Of a stretch of 5,681 bases of DNA, positions 1 through 5,030 are shown piece by piece. The translations under genes and the position numbers were made by a program. This DNA is from Candidatus Omnitrophota bacterium (GTDB taxonomy: Bacteria > Omnitrophota > Gorgyraeia > Velamenicoccales > JABMQK01). The stretch is from positions 1 through 5,681 of the forward strand of contig JAQTPJ010000066.1 of the NCBI GenBank assembly GCA_028712915.1, in the 5' to 3' direction. The notes below the pieces were generated by a model. It ran no database searches. It saw nothing but the letters and a program-made list of their open reading frames with translations, and had not been told where the DNA came from. Positions within the stretch are counted from its first letter, which is position 1. Each line of letters begins with the position of its first letter.

Positions 1-1
1 T

Positions 2-118
2 TGCGATGACAATAACAGGGAATTAGAGATAATCGCAAAGAAACGCGGAGAGGATTTTCAGAAAAGTTTTATTTGCCTTCCTTTAGAAGACTCAAAATTG
101 CGCGCATTGAGAATTTAA
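2..118 (+). CDS. C-terminal end of an unrecognised protein (5' truncated)
   Basis: An open frame enters from the left edge and runs 38 codons to a TAA at 116-118. The translation ends ...FICLPLEDSKLRALRI and has a charged, helix-like, coding-looking composition (NRELEIIAKKRGEDF). I do not recognise the family, and 38 codons are too few to assign a function. A random open frame of this length is possible, so the call rests on composition and on the absence of any better frame here. If real, it lies 193 bp upstream of the first Rrf2 gene, separated by repeats and a promoter, so it probably belongs to another transcription unit. Confidence 0.45.
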   Translation, partial: CDDNNRELEIIAKKRGEDFQKSFICLPLEDSKLRALRI

Positions 119-145
119 ACCAGCCCGCTAAACCAATCCATCATT

Positions 146-222
146 AGATTCTTCGCTTCCGCTCAGAATCAAGTAAATCTTACCTAAGATTCTTCGCTTC
201 CGCTCAGAATCAAGTAAATCTT
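146..222. repeat. Tandem pair of 36-bp direct repeats with internal hairpin
   Basis: Two identical 36-bp copies occupy 146-181 and 187-222, separated by 5 bp. Each begins AGATTCTTCGCTTCCGCTC and ends AAGTAAATCTT. Within each copy, GATTCT (147-152, 188-193) can pair with AGAATC (165-170, 206-211) around a 12-nt loop. The tail of the unit occurs a third time, inverted, at 233-245. This looks like a small dispersed palindromic intergenic element duplicated in tandem. I infer that class from its structure; copy number elsewhere in the genome cannot be seen here. Confidence 0.85.
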
Positions 223-245
223 TCATTAATGAAAGATTTACTTGA
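210..245. repeat. 36-bp perfect palindrome overlapping a -35 box
   Basis: Positions 210-245 read identically on both strands: 18-bp arms, with TCAAGTAAATCTT on the left, its complement on the right and CATTAATG at the centre. The left half is the end of the second direct repeat. The right end runs into the TTGACA at 242-247. It could be a cruciform or hairpin formed by an inverted repeat copy, an operator for the adjacent Rrf2 protein, or a terminator-like structure for the upstream gene, though it has no T-tract of its own. The symmetry is certain; the role is not. Confidence 0.85.
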
Positions 246-270
246 CAAATTAAGGGGCATAGGTTAAACT
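242..270 (+). promoter_or_regulatory. Sigma70-type promoter for the first Rrf2 gene
   Basis: A consensus TTGACA at 242-247 is followed after 17 bp by TAAACT at 265-270, which matches four of six bases of TATAAT. A start near 277 would leave a leader of about 35 nt before the Rrf2 ATG at 312. The ribosome-binding GGAG lies at 303-306. The -35 sits on the right edge of the perfect palindrome, so a protein bound there would compete with RNA polymerase. Confidence 0.6.
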
Positions 271-311
271 TTCAGGAACACTACTAATACGATAGACATT
301 ATGGAGATTAG

Positions 312-755
312 ATGCAGATAACCTATAAGGGAGATTATTCCTTAAAGACAATTTTGTATTTGGCTACGCAGCATAATAAAAGGGTAGTAAAAATCCATGA
401 GCTTGCTGATAAGCTGGATATCCCCGTGAAATTTCTGGAGCAGATTTTACTGGAGTTAAAAAGAGGCGGTTTCGTGGATAGCAAGCGCGGCATAAAAGGC
501 GGTTATTATTTGGCAAAGCCGCCGAAAGATATTAGAGTGGGAGATGTGATCAGGTTTGTAGATGGGCCTATTGAGCCCATAGCCTGCGCCAATAAAAACA
601 AAACATACAGAGGATGCCGCGATATCAATAAATGCGTTTTTAGGGGCATGTGGCTTAAGGTCGCGGAATCCATATCTAATGTAGTGGATAAAGTAACATT
701 TGATGAGCTGCGCAATAAATATCAACAGGCAGAAAGTTTTAACTATTACATCTGA
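312..755 (+). CDS. Rrf2-family transcriptional regulator with cysteine triad
   Basis: This 147-residue protein has the size and layout of the Rrf2/IscR family. It has an N-terminal winged helix-turn-helix (about residues 8-70, helix around LADKLDIPVKFLEQILLEL), the family wing motif GGYYLA at 63-68, and a C-terminal region with three cysteines, C92, C102 and C108. In IscR three cysteines (C92, C98, C104) bind a [2Fe-2S] cluster. Here the first gap is longer (C-X9-C-X5-C), so cluster binding is plausible but not assured. The ATG at 312 has GGAG five bases upstream. It is the first gene after a promoter and is followed 116 bp on by thi4, so it may regulate itself and the sulfur genes downstream. 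Family assignment is firm; the ligand (Fe-S, sulfide, cysteine or a redox cue) is unknown. IscR, NsrR and CymR are possible relatives, and none can be named from this sequence. Confidence 0.93.
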   Translation: MQITYKGDYSLKTILYLATQHNKRVVKIHELADKLDIPVKFLEQILLELKRGGFVDSKRGIKGGYYLAKPPKDIRVGDVIRFVDGPIEPIACANKNKTYRGCRDINKCVFRGMWLKVAESISNVVDKVTFDELRNKYQQAESFNYYI

Positions 756-852
756 AACCACTGAAGCACTGAAATAATAATGAGGCGCTGAGATTTTTTC
801 AGTGTTCTCATTAAGAGTGAATCTTTAGAATCAATTCAGCGTCTCAGTGGTT
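756..852. repeat. Nested imperfect inverted repeat filling the rrf2-thi4 gap
   Basis: The gap folds back on itself. AACCACTGA at 756-764 pairs perfectly with TCAGTGGTT at 844-852, and the outer stem continues imperfectly through CTGAA (769-773) against TTCAG (835-839). Inside it a second hairpin joins 778-791 to 799-813: 14 pairs including two G-T wobbles, one bulged T, and loop GATTTTT at 792-798. The outer arm starts on the base after the Rrf2 stop codon, and the right arm ends about 10 bp before the thi4 ribosome-binding site. It may be an interspersed palindromic element or a structured intercistronic RNA. Confidence 0.7.
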
Positions 853-871
853 GCAAGGGAGAGGAGAACAA

Positions 872-1672
872 ATGGACGAAACAGTCATATCGCGGGCAAT
901 CATAGAGAGTTTTAACAAGGATTTATTGGACGCCTTAGAAGTGGATGTGGCGATTACAGGCGCAGGGCCTTCGGGTTTAATCTGCGGTTATTATCTTGCC
1001 AAGAAAGGCATAAAGACCGTTATGTTCGAAAGGCACCTGAGAGTCGGCGGCGGCCTTCCCGGCGGGGGGATGATGTTTAATAGCATTGTTATCCAAGAGG
1101 AAGCAAAAGGAATTATGGATGAGTTCGGCATAAATTTAAAAAAATATAAAGACGGCCTTTACATAGCAGATTCCCTGGAGACAATTTCTACGATGTGTTC
1201 CAAGACGATAAAACAGGGCGTTAAAATTTTTAACCTTATAAGCGTAGAAGACGTGGTTATCCGTAAGGATAGGATATGCGGGCTGGTTTTAAACTGGAGC
1301 GCCGTGAATTGGTCGAAACTTCACGTGGATCCTTTGGCGATTAAATCCAAAGTGGTCGTGGATGCTACAGGCCATGAAACAGACGTGTGCAGGATAGTAG
1401 AAAGAAAAATCGGGCCGAAACTTAATACCGAGACAGGAAAAGTCATCGGCGAGAAATCCATGTGGGCTGAAGTAGGAGAGGGCGAGATAGTAAAGAACAC
1501 AAGAGAAGTTTACCCGGGCCTGGTGGTTTGCGGTATGGCCGCAAACGCCGTCTACGGTTCGCCGCGCATGGGCGCGATTTTCGGCGGCATGTTTATTTCA
1601 GGCAAAAAAGCAGCTGACGTGGTAGGGAAAATGGTTAAAGGTAGCAATGGAGCCCCTCGGGCTAAAGCCTGA
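872..1672 (+). CDS. thi4: Sulfide-dependent ADP-thiazole synthase, Thi4 family (histidine type)
   Basis: This 266-residue Thi4-family enzyme makes the adenylated thiazole precursor of thiamin from NAD, glycine and a sulfur source. It shows the dinucleotide-binding GAGPSG at residues 30-35, ER at 53-54, the glycine-rich [13 protein letters not shown] stretch (57-69), DATGH at 164-168, and the C-terminal [20 protein letters not shown] segment. The diagnostic residue is H151 in NWSKLHVDP. Yeast Thi4 has the sacrificial Cys205 at this place (CMDP), while archaeal enzymes have His and use free sulfide catalytically with a metal. The protein should therefore be a true multi-turnover, sulfide-using enzyme, which fits an anaerobe and the neighbouring sulfide-assimilation genes. 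I chose the ATG at 872, which has GAGGAG at 861-866, over an in-frame TTG at 851 that lies inside the upstream inverted repeat. The tail after about residue 257 ([10 protein letters not shown]) looks non-native and is encoded partly by a hairpin element. Confidence 0.93.
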   Translation: MDETVISRAIIESFNKDLLDALEVDVAITGAGPSGLICGYYLAKKGIKTVMFERHLRVGGGLPGGGMMFNSIVIQEEAKGIMDEFGINLKKYKDGLYIADSLETISTMCSKTIKQGVKIFNLISVEDVVIRKDRICGLVLNWSAVNWSKLHVDPLAIKSKVVVDATGHETDVCRIVERKIGPKLNTETGKVIGEKSMWAEVGEGEIVKNTREVYPGLVVCGMAANAVYGSPRMGAIFGGMFISGKKAADVVGKMVKGSNGAPRAKA

Positions 1673-1680
1673 GGTTTCTT
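1655..1680 (+). terminator. Terminator-like hairpin overlapping the thi4 stop codon
   Basis: CCTCGGGC (1655-1662) pairs with GCCTGAGG (1667-1674), an eight-pair stem with one G-T wobble and tetraloop TAAA, followed by TTTCTT at 1675-1680. The thi4 TGA (1670-1672) lies in the right arm. The T-tract is short and interrupted, so it could be a weak intrinsic terminator or just the leading palindrome of the repeat-like segment that follows. Confidence 0.45.
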
Positions 1681-1784
1681 GTCGTTGCCTTTCAGGCGAA
1701 ATACTCAAGCGGCCATAACATATCCCTGCCTGACCAGCAGGCACACGTTCTAAAAAGCGCGGTTTTTAGGCCGCGGAGTATAAA
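1675..1784. repeat. Palindrome-rich segment between thi4 and cysK
   Basis: About 110 bp hold several small hairpins in series. GCCT/AGGC lies at 1687-1697, TGCCTG/CAGGCA at 1727-1743, and CTAAAAA/TTTTTAG at 1750-1769. The last competes with CGCGG/CCGCG at 1758-1775. No open frame of note and no convincing -35/-10 pair were seen; TATAAA at 1779-1784 has no partner at the right distance. The density of short palindromes suggests a mobile intergenic repeat that may start within the 3' end of thi4. Confidence 0.5.
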
Positions 1785-1803
1785 AAAGGAAAAAAGTAAA
1801 ATT

Positions 1804-2751
1804 ATGGCGCAGATTTATGATGACAATTCGTTTTCCATAGGAAATACGCCTCTGGTCAGGCTTAATAAGATAATATCTGCCGCGGACGTAAAAGTCCTGG
1901 CAAAGATAGAGGGGAGAAATCCTTCTTATTCGGTGAAATGCAGGATTGGCGCCAGTATGATCTGGGATGCCGAAAAAAAAGGGATTTTAAAACCCGGCAA
2001 GGAAATAATCGAGCCGACCAGCGGCAACACCGGAATTGCTTTGGCTTTTGTCGGGGCTGCGCGCGGTTACAAAGTCAATTTGACAATGCCTGAGACGATG
2101 AGCCTGGAGAGGAGAAAGATATTAAAAATCTTTGGGGCAAATTTGATACTCACTCCGGCAGATAAAGGTATGCAGGGCGCAGTGGACAAGGCAGAGGAGA
2201 TGGCTAAGAAAAATCCGGACAAATATGTATTGCTGCAGCAGTTTAATAATCCGGCGAATCCCGCTATCCATGAAGCGACAACAGGGCCTGAAATATGGAG
2301 GGATACCGACGGCGGGGTGGATGTTATCATTGCCGGAGTAGGCACAGGCGGGACGATTACCGGCATAACCAGGTTTATAAAAAATAAAATGAAGAAGCAG
2401 ATTATTTCTGTGGCGGTTGAGCCTAAAGAAAGTCCTGTGATTAGCCAAAAGTTAAACAACCAGCCATTGACGCCGTTGCCGCACAAAATACAAGGAATTG
2501 GCGCTGGTTTTATACCCAGAGTTTTAGATTTGTCGCTTATTGACAGAGTTGAACAGGTAAGCGGCAATGAAGCCATAGAATATGCGTCAAGATTAGCCAC
2601 GGAAGAAGGCATCCTTGCAGGATTCTCCAGTGGAGCGGCAGTGGCTGTAGCTGATAGGCTAAGCAAATTACCTGAATTCAAAGGAAAGACGATAGTATTG
2701 ATTTTACCTGATTCCGGCGAACGTTATCTTTCGTCAAATTTATTCAAGTGA
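1804..2751 (+). CDS. cysK: Cysteine synthase (O-acetylserine sulfhydrylase), CysK type
   Basis: This 315-residue PLP enzyme of the CysK family joins sulfide to O-acetylserine to make cysteine in the cytoplasm. The markers are in order: [10 protein letters not shown] at 12-21, the PLP lysine K45 in [11 protein letters not shown], the substrate loop TSGNTG at 72-77, the phosphate-binding GVGTGG at 178-183, [12 protein letters not shown] at 227-238, and [10 protein letters not shown] at 301-310, whose S304 should meet the PLP ring nitrogen. It strongly resembles the enterobacterial CysK I remember and ends slightly earlier at the C terminus. The start is the ATG at 1804; the nearest purine-rich site, AAGGA at 1786-1790, is rather distant (13 nt), so translation initiation may be modest. 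No serine acetyltransferase (cysE) gene is in the window. Sulfide is the shared substrate with Thi4 upstream and the DUF39 protein downstream. O-phosphoserine or cystathionine-type use cannot be excluded, but the motifs fit CysK well. Confidence 0.95.
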   Translation: MAQIYDDNSFSIGNTPLVRLNKIISAADVKVLAKIEGRNPSYSVKCRIGASMIWDAEKKGILKPGKEIIEPTSGNTGIALAFVGAARGYKVNLTMPETMSLERRKILKIFGANLILTPADKGMQGAVDKAEEMAKKNPDKYVLLQQFNNPANPAIHEATTGPEIWRDTDGGVDVIIAGVGTGGTITGITRFIKNKMKKQIISVAVEPKESPVISQKLNNQPLTPLPHKIQGIGAGFIPRVLDLSLIDRVEQVSGNEAIEYASRLATEEGILAGFSSGAAVAVADRLSKLPEFKGKTIVLILPDSGERYLSSNLFK

Positions 2752-2755
2752 AGCC

Positions 2756-2788
2756 TAAACTTACGGAACGCGAGTAAACGTAAGTTTA
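2756..2788 (+). repeat. 10-bp inverted repeat after cysK
   Basis: TAAACTTACG (2756-2765) pairs perfectly with CGTAAGTTTA (2779-2788) around a 13-nt loop, starting four bases after the cysK stop codon. It could act as a transcript-end hairpin, but no T-run follows and the stem is AT-rich, so I list it only as an inverted repeat. Confidence 0.6.
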
Positions 2789-2793
2789 TGGCT

Positions 2794-2885
2794 GAACTTG
2801 ACCCCACACCTTTTTAGTATTAAGTGATTTTTAATGATTAGTTCTTTAAATATTTTGAATATGTAAAAGGTGTGGGGTTCAATTC
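2794..2885. repeat. MITE-like element with 14-bp terminal inverted repeats
   Basis: ACCCCACACCTTTT (2801-2814) is matched perfectly by AAAAGGTGTGGGGT (2865-2878). Weaker pairing continues outward (GAACTTG at 2794-2800 against TTCAATTC at 2878-2885). The 50-bp interior is AT-rich, with no frame worth naming. GC-rich ends around an AT-rich core suggest a small non-autonomous element, perhaps mobilised in trans by a transposase of the REP-associated kind. That is inference: no transposase is in the window and no clear target-site duplication was found. Confidence 0.6.
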
Positions 2886-2886
2886 C

Positions 2887-2932
2887 GACGTACAACTTAT
2901 GTCGTTCTTTGAACTCCATAAGTTGTGTCGTC
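2887..2932 (+). promoter_or_regulatory. Long stem-loop directly upstream of the DUF39 ribosome-binding site
   Basis: ACAACTTATG (2892-2901) pairs with CATAAGTTGT (2917-2926). The stem extends outward through GACG/CGTC (2887-2890 with 2929-2932) past a wobble and one bulged base, and inward through GTTC/GAAC (2904-2907 with 2911-2914) across a small TC/TC internal loop. The structure ends four bases before AAGGAGG (2937-2943). It may be a structured leader that affects mRNA stability or translation, or another interspersed palindrome. It matches no riboswitch class I know. Confidence 0.55.
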
Positions 2933-2948
2933 ATTGAAGGAGGGCAAG

Positions 2949-4157
2949 ATGGCAAAGACAATTCAAGAAATTAACGAGAAAATAAAAAAAGGCAAAGCCG
3001 TTGTAGTCAATGCCGAAGAGATTATTGATATTGTAGAAAAAAACGGCATAAAAAAGGCGGCGCAGGATGTTGATGTCGTTACCGCTGCCACTTTCGGGCC
3101 GATGTGTTCATCGGGGGCATACATAAATATTGGCCACGCTAAACCCAAGATAAAGATAGGCGGCGGCAAGGCGTATATAAATGATGTGCCTGCTTACGCG
3201 GGTTTTGCCGCGGTGGATTTATGTATAGGCGCAGCTGCCCTGCCGGATGATGATCCGCACAATAAGGTATATCCCGGGAATTTTAGTTATGGCGGCGGTT
3301 ACGTTATTGAAGATTTAGTCGCGGGCAAGGATTTAAAATTAATAGCTACTGCTTATGGGACAGATTGCTATCCGCGCAAAAAACTGGAGACTTTGATAAA
3401 CATCAAGGATTTAAATGAGGCGGTGTTATTGAATCCGAGGAATGTTTATCAGAATTACAATGTGGCTGTGAATTTATCCGATAAGGTCATATATACTTAC
3501 ATGGGCACGCTTAAGCCAAATTTAGGCAATGCAAATTATTGCAGCGCAGGCCAGCTTTCGCCGCTTTTAAACGATCCTTTTTACAAGACGATTGGCATCG
3601 GCACGCGAATTTTCCTGGGCGGCGGTATTGGTTACGTGGTTTGGCACGGGACTCAGCATAATCCAATAGTTAAGCGCAGAGATAATGGTGTTGTCCAGGT
3701 TCCAGGCGGGACTCTGGCTGTAATAGGCGACCTTAAACAGATGAAACCGCAGTGGCTAAGGGGCACGACGATGCAGGGTTACGGCGTTACGCTTACTGTT
3801 GGCATAGGTGTGCCTATTCCCATCTTAGATGAGGAGATATGCAGGTATGCAGCGGTAAAGGATGATGATATCTATACGCAGATTGTTGATTACAGTGAAG
3901 CCTACCCGCAGGGTAAAAGCAGCAATTTGGGCGAAGTAAGTTATGCGCAGTTAAAAAGCGGCGCAATTAAAATCCAGGGAAAGGATGTTCCTACGGGAAG
4001 CCTTTCCAGTTACTCCAAAGCAATAGAGATTGCCAATTTATTAAAGGAGTGGATTAAGAAAGGCGATTTTACGCTTGCAGAGCCGGTAGCTTCTTTGCCT
4101 AACGCAGAATCAGGATATACATTTAAACCGCTTAAAGAAAGGACTCTGGATAAATAA
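2949..4157 (+). CDS. Homocysteine biosynthesis protein, DUF39 (COG1900) family
   Basis: This 402-residue DUF39 protein belongs to the family shown in Methanosarcina acetivorans (MA1821) to act with a NIL-ferredoxin (MA1822) in making homocysteine from aspartate semialdehyde and sulfide, without the O-acyl-homoserine route. Visible family features are TAATFGPMCSSGAYIN around C53, AYAGFAAVDLCIGAAALPDDDP (82-103), TAYGTDCYPRKK around C140, LNPRNVYQNYNVAVN, the glycine-rich IGIGTRIFLGGGIGYV and TQHNP. C53 and C140 are the likely counterparts of the two functionally important cysteines in the archaeal protein. That protein carries a C-terminal CBS pair, and none is present here. The start is the ATG at 2949 with AAGGAGG at 2937-2943; an in-frame GTG at 2925 lies in the upstream stem-loop. 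Its ferredoxin partner follows 224 bp downstream. The family is certain; the exact chemistry is only partly known. Other residues: C92, C198, C298. Confidence 0.92.
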   Translation: MAKTIQEINEKIKKGKAVVVNAEEIIDIVEKNGIKKAAQDVDVVTAATFGPMCSSGAYINIGHAKPKIKIGGGKAYINDVPAYAGFAAVDLCIGAAALPDDDPHNKVYPGNFSYGGGYVIEDLVAGKDLKLIATAYGTDCYPRKKLETLINIKDLNEAVLLNPRNVYQNYNVAVNLSDKVIYTYMGTLKPNLGNANYCSAGQLSPLLNDPFYKTIGIGTRIFLGGGIGYVVWHGTQHNPIVKRRDNGVVQVPGGTLAVIGDLKQMKPQWLRGTTMQGYGVTLTVGIGVPIPILDEEICRYAAVKDDDIYTQIVDYSEAYPQGKSSNLGEVSYAQLKSGAIKIQGKDVPTGSLSSYSKAIEIANLLKEWIKKGDFTLAEPVASLPNAESGYTFKPLKERTLDK

Positions 4158-4169
4158 AAATAATACTGT

Positions 4170-4345
4170 TAATTTAAAATAATATTAAACCCTAAATCCA
4201 AAATCCTAAACTCTAAATAAACTCAAATGGTCAAAATACAAAACCCAAAACCAAAATTCAAAAAATCAAAATCATGTTTTGAGTTTTAATATTTTGAGTT
4301 TTGGATTTATTTAGGATTTGGAATTTAGTGCTTAGAATTTAACCG
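4170..4345. repeat. Large imperfect fold-back: A-rich left arm, T-rich right arm
   Basis: The 224-bp gap between the DUF39 and ferredoxin genes is an imperfect palindrome of about 170 bp. The left arm (about 4186-4265) is nearly free of G and built of units such as CTAAATCC, AAATCCTAAA and ACTCAAA. The right arm (about 4277-4341) carries their complements: TTTGAGTTTTGGATTTATTT, AGGATTTGG, AATTTAG. The tip is TCAAAA/TTTTGA (4266-4271 with 4277-4282) around TCATG. No reading frame is supported. It resembles AT-rich fold-back intergenic repeats of uncultured bacteria; that recollection needs a search. Confidence 0.7.
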
Positions 4346-4381
4346 TAGATTAGAGAGTAAATAATTACAGGAGGTAGCGAT

Positions 4382-4789
4382 ATGGTTTCTAAAAAGATTG
4401 TTCTTCATTTCCCGCATAAACTGGTGGATCAGCCGATAGTTTATAAACTGGTCAAAGATTATGACCTAAATTTTAATATTTTAAAGGCCTCTGTGACTCC
4501 GGAAGAAGAAGGCCTATTGGTGCTGGAGTTAAGCGGGGAGAAGAAAAATTATGAGCAGGGTGTCAAATATCTTAAAGAAGCCGGTGTCAAGGTGCAGCCT
4601 TTGTCGCAGGATATTATCCGCAATGAAGAAAGATGCACTCATTGCGGAGTATGCGTTCCGATATGCCCCTCGGCCGCTTTAGTGGTAGATCCCGTAACCA
4701 GGAAAGTCAACTTCTACAACGATAAATGCATTGCCTGCGAGCTTTGCATCAAGGCCTGCCCTGTAAGAGCGATGGAAGTGCATTTCTAG
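4382..4789 (+). CDS. NIL domain plus two [4Fe-4S] ferredoxin, homocysteine-pathway partner
   Basis: The first 76 or so residues of this 135-residue protein match a NIL domain (KIVLHFPHKLVDQPIVYKL... ending VKVQPL), a small ligand-binding-type fold also found on methionine ABC transporter ATPases. The rest is a ferredoxin with two complete [4Fe-4S] sites: C85, C88, C91, C95 (CTHCGVCVPICP) and C116, C119, C122, C126 (CIACELCIKACP). This is the architecture of MA1822, the partner of DUF39 in homocysteine synthesis, where it is thought to supply electrons or help in sulfur transfer. The adjacent DUF39 gene makes that role likely here too. All eight ligands are intact. The ATG at 4382 has a strong AGGAGG (4369-4374) seven bases upstream. 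A general low-potential ferredoxin is the alternative, but the NIL fusion and context argue for the specific role. Confidence 0.93.
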   Translation: MVSKKIVLHFPHKLVDQPIVYKLVKDYDLNFNILKASVTPEEEGLLVLELSGEKKNYEQGVKYLKEAGVKVQPLSQDIIRNEERCTHCGVCVPICPSAALVVDPVTRKVNFYNDKCIACELCIKACPVRAMEVHF

Positions 4790-4849
4790 ATAGCCCATGA
4801 GAAAAATAAAAGGACTATTTGCGCAGTAATAAAATAAAAATAATTTTTC

Positions 4850-4877
4850 TTGACAAATGATACCATTATGGTATCAT
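4850..4877 (+). promoter_or_regulatory. Promoter for the leader ORF - Rrf2 - DUF3786 unit
   Basis: TTGACA at 4850-4855 and TATCAT at 4872-4877 (five of six bases of TATAAT) are spaced by 16 bp. The expected start near 4884 would give a leader of only about 15 nt before the small ORF at 4899, whose Shine-Dalgarno site is at 4887-4893. The flanks are AT-rich. The spacer and the -10 are occupied by a perfect palindrome, so this is probably a repressible promoter. Confidence 0.75.
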
Positions 4878-4878
4878 T
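4856..4878. promoter_or_regulatory. Perfect 23-bp palindromic operator, probable Rrf2 site
   Basis: Both 11-bp arms match exactly around a central T at 4867; the core is ATACC-N5-GGTAT (4860-4864 and 4870-4874, shown as half-sites). It begins one base after the -35 and covers the -10, the classic position for a repressor that blocks polymerase. ATA...TAT-ended dyads occur in known Rrf2 operators such as the IscR type 1 site. The nearest regulator gene is the Rrf2 at 5031, so autoregulation is the simplest reading. The symmetry is seen directly; the identity of the binding protein is inferred. Confidence 0.75.
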
Positions 4879-4898
4879 AATATAAAAAGGAGGCTGTT

Positions 4899-4976
4899 AT
4901 GGACATAACAATCAAGTACATGCTGCGCCCGGTGGCGCACTGTAAAGAAGGCTGTAATACCAAGTCCTGGGCATGA
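4899..4976 (+). CDS. 25-residue leader ORF with two cysteine codons
   Basis: A small ORF starts at ATG 4899 behind an excellent AAGGAGG (4887-4893, spacing 5) and immediately follows the promoter/operator. The product is MDITIKYMLRPVAHCKEGC plus NTKSWA, ending at TGA 4974-4976. Cysteines lie at residues 15 and 19 near the end. I do not recognise it as a protein family. It could be a regulatory leader peptide whose translation senses cysteine, a genuine small protein with a CX3C metal or redox site, or the remnant of a longer gene. In another frame (about 4909-5034) an open stretch continues to the next gene, so a frameshifted remnant is possible. The downstream Rrf2 ATG is 54 bp away. Confidence 0.55.
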   Translation: MDITIKYMLRPVAHCKEGCNTKSWA

Positions 4977-4989
4977 CGCTAAACTGCCC
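4924..4989 (+). promoter_or_regulatory. Two hairpins in the leader ORF region, possible attenuator
   Basis: TGCGCC (4924-4929) pairs with GGCGCA (4934-4939) around CGGT. GGGCA (4969-4973) pairs with TGCCC (4985-4989) around an 11-nt loop that holds the leader stop codon TGA (4974-4976). The two Cys codons (4941-4943, 4953-4955) lie between the hairpins. The AT-rich stretch after 4990 is not a clean T-run, so a classical terminator is doubtful; a translation-coupled switch acting on the Rrf2 gene is possible. Confidence 0.35.
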
Positions 4990-5030
4990 CTTGCAATTAT
5001 TTTATTAATAATTTTATGCGGAGTTGATAA

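Noticed and set aside
146..222. CRISPR-like direct repeats
   Set aside because: Only two copies separated by 5 bp, no spacer-sized intervals and no cas genes. It is a tandem duplication of a palindromic element.
756..871. TPP (thiamin) riboswitch upstream of thi4, suggested by CTGAGA at 788-793
   Set aside because: Only this hexamer fits. The second conserved part of the TPP aptamer (ACCTGAT...GCGTAGGGA-like) is missing, and the hexamer is explained by the inner inverted repeat.
851..871. TTG start extending Thi4 by seven residues
   Set aside because: It lies in the right arm of the inverted repeat, and the ATG at 872 has a proper Shine-Dalgarno site and a family-like N terminus.
2067..2681. 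Long open frame on the minus strand within cysK
   Set aside because: It is a shadow of a clearly coding CysK. Its translation shows no family features and it has no start signals of its own.
2925..2948. GTG start extending the DUF39 protein by eight residues
   Set aside because: It overlaps the stem-loop and would translate through the AAGGAGG that clearly serves the ATG at 2949.
2752..2948. SAM (S-box) or T-box leader ahead of the homocysteine gene
   Set aside because: No T-box TGG sequence motif, no S-box core and no terminator helix are visible; the hairpins are simple inverted repeats.
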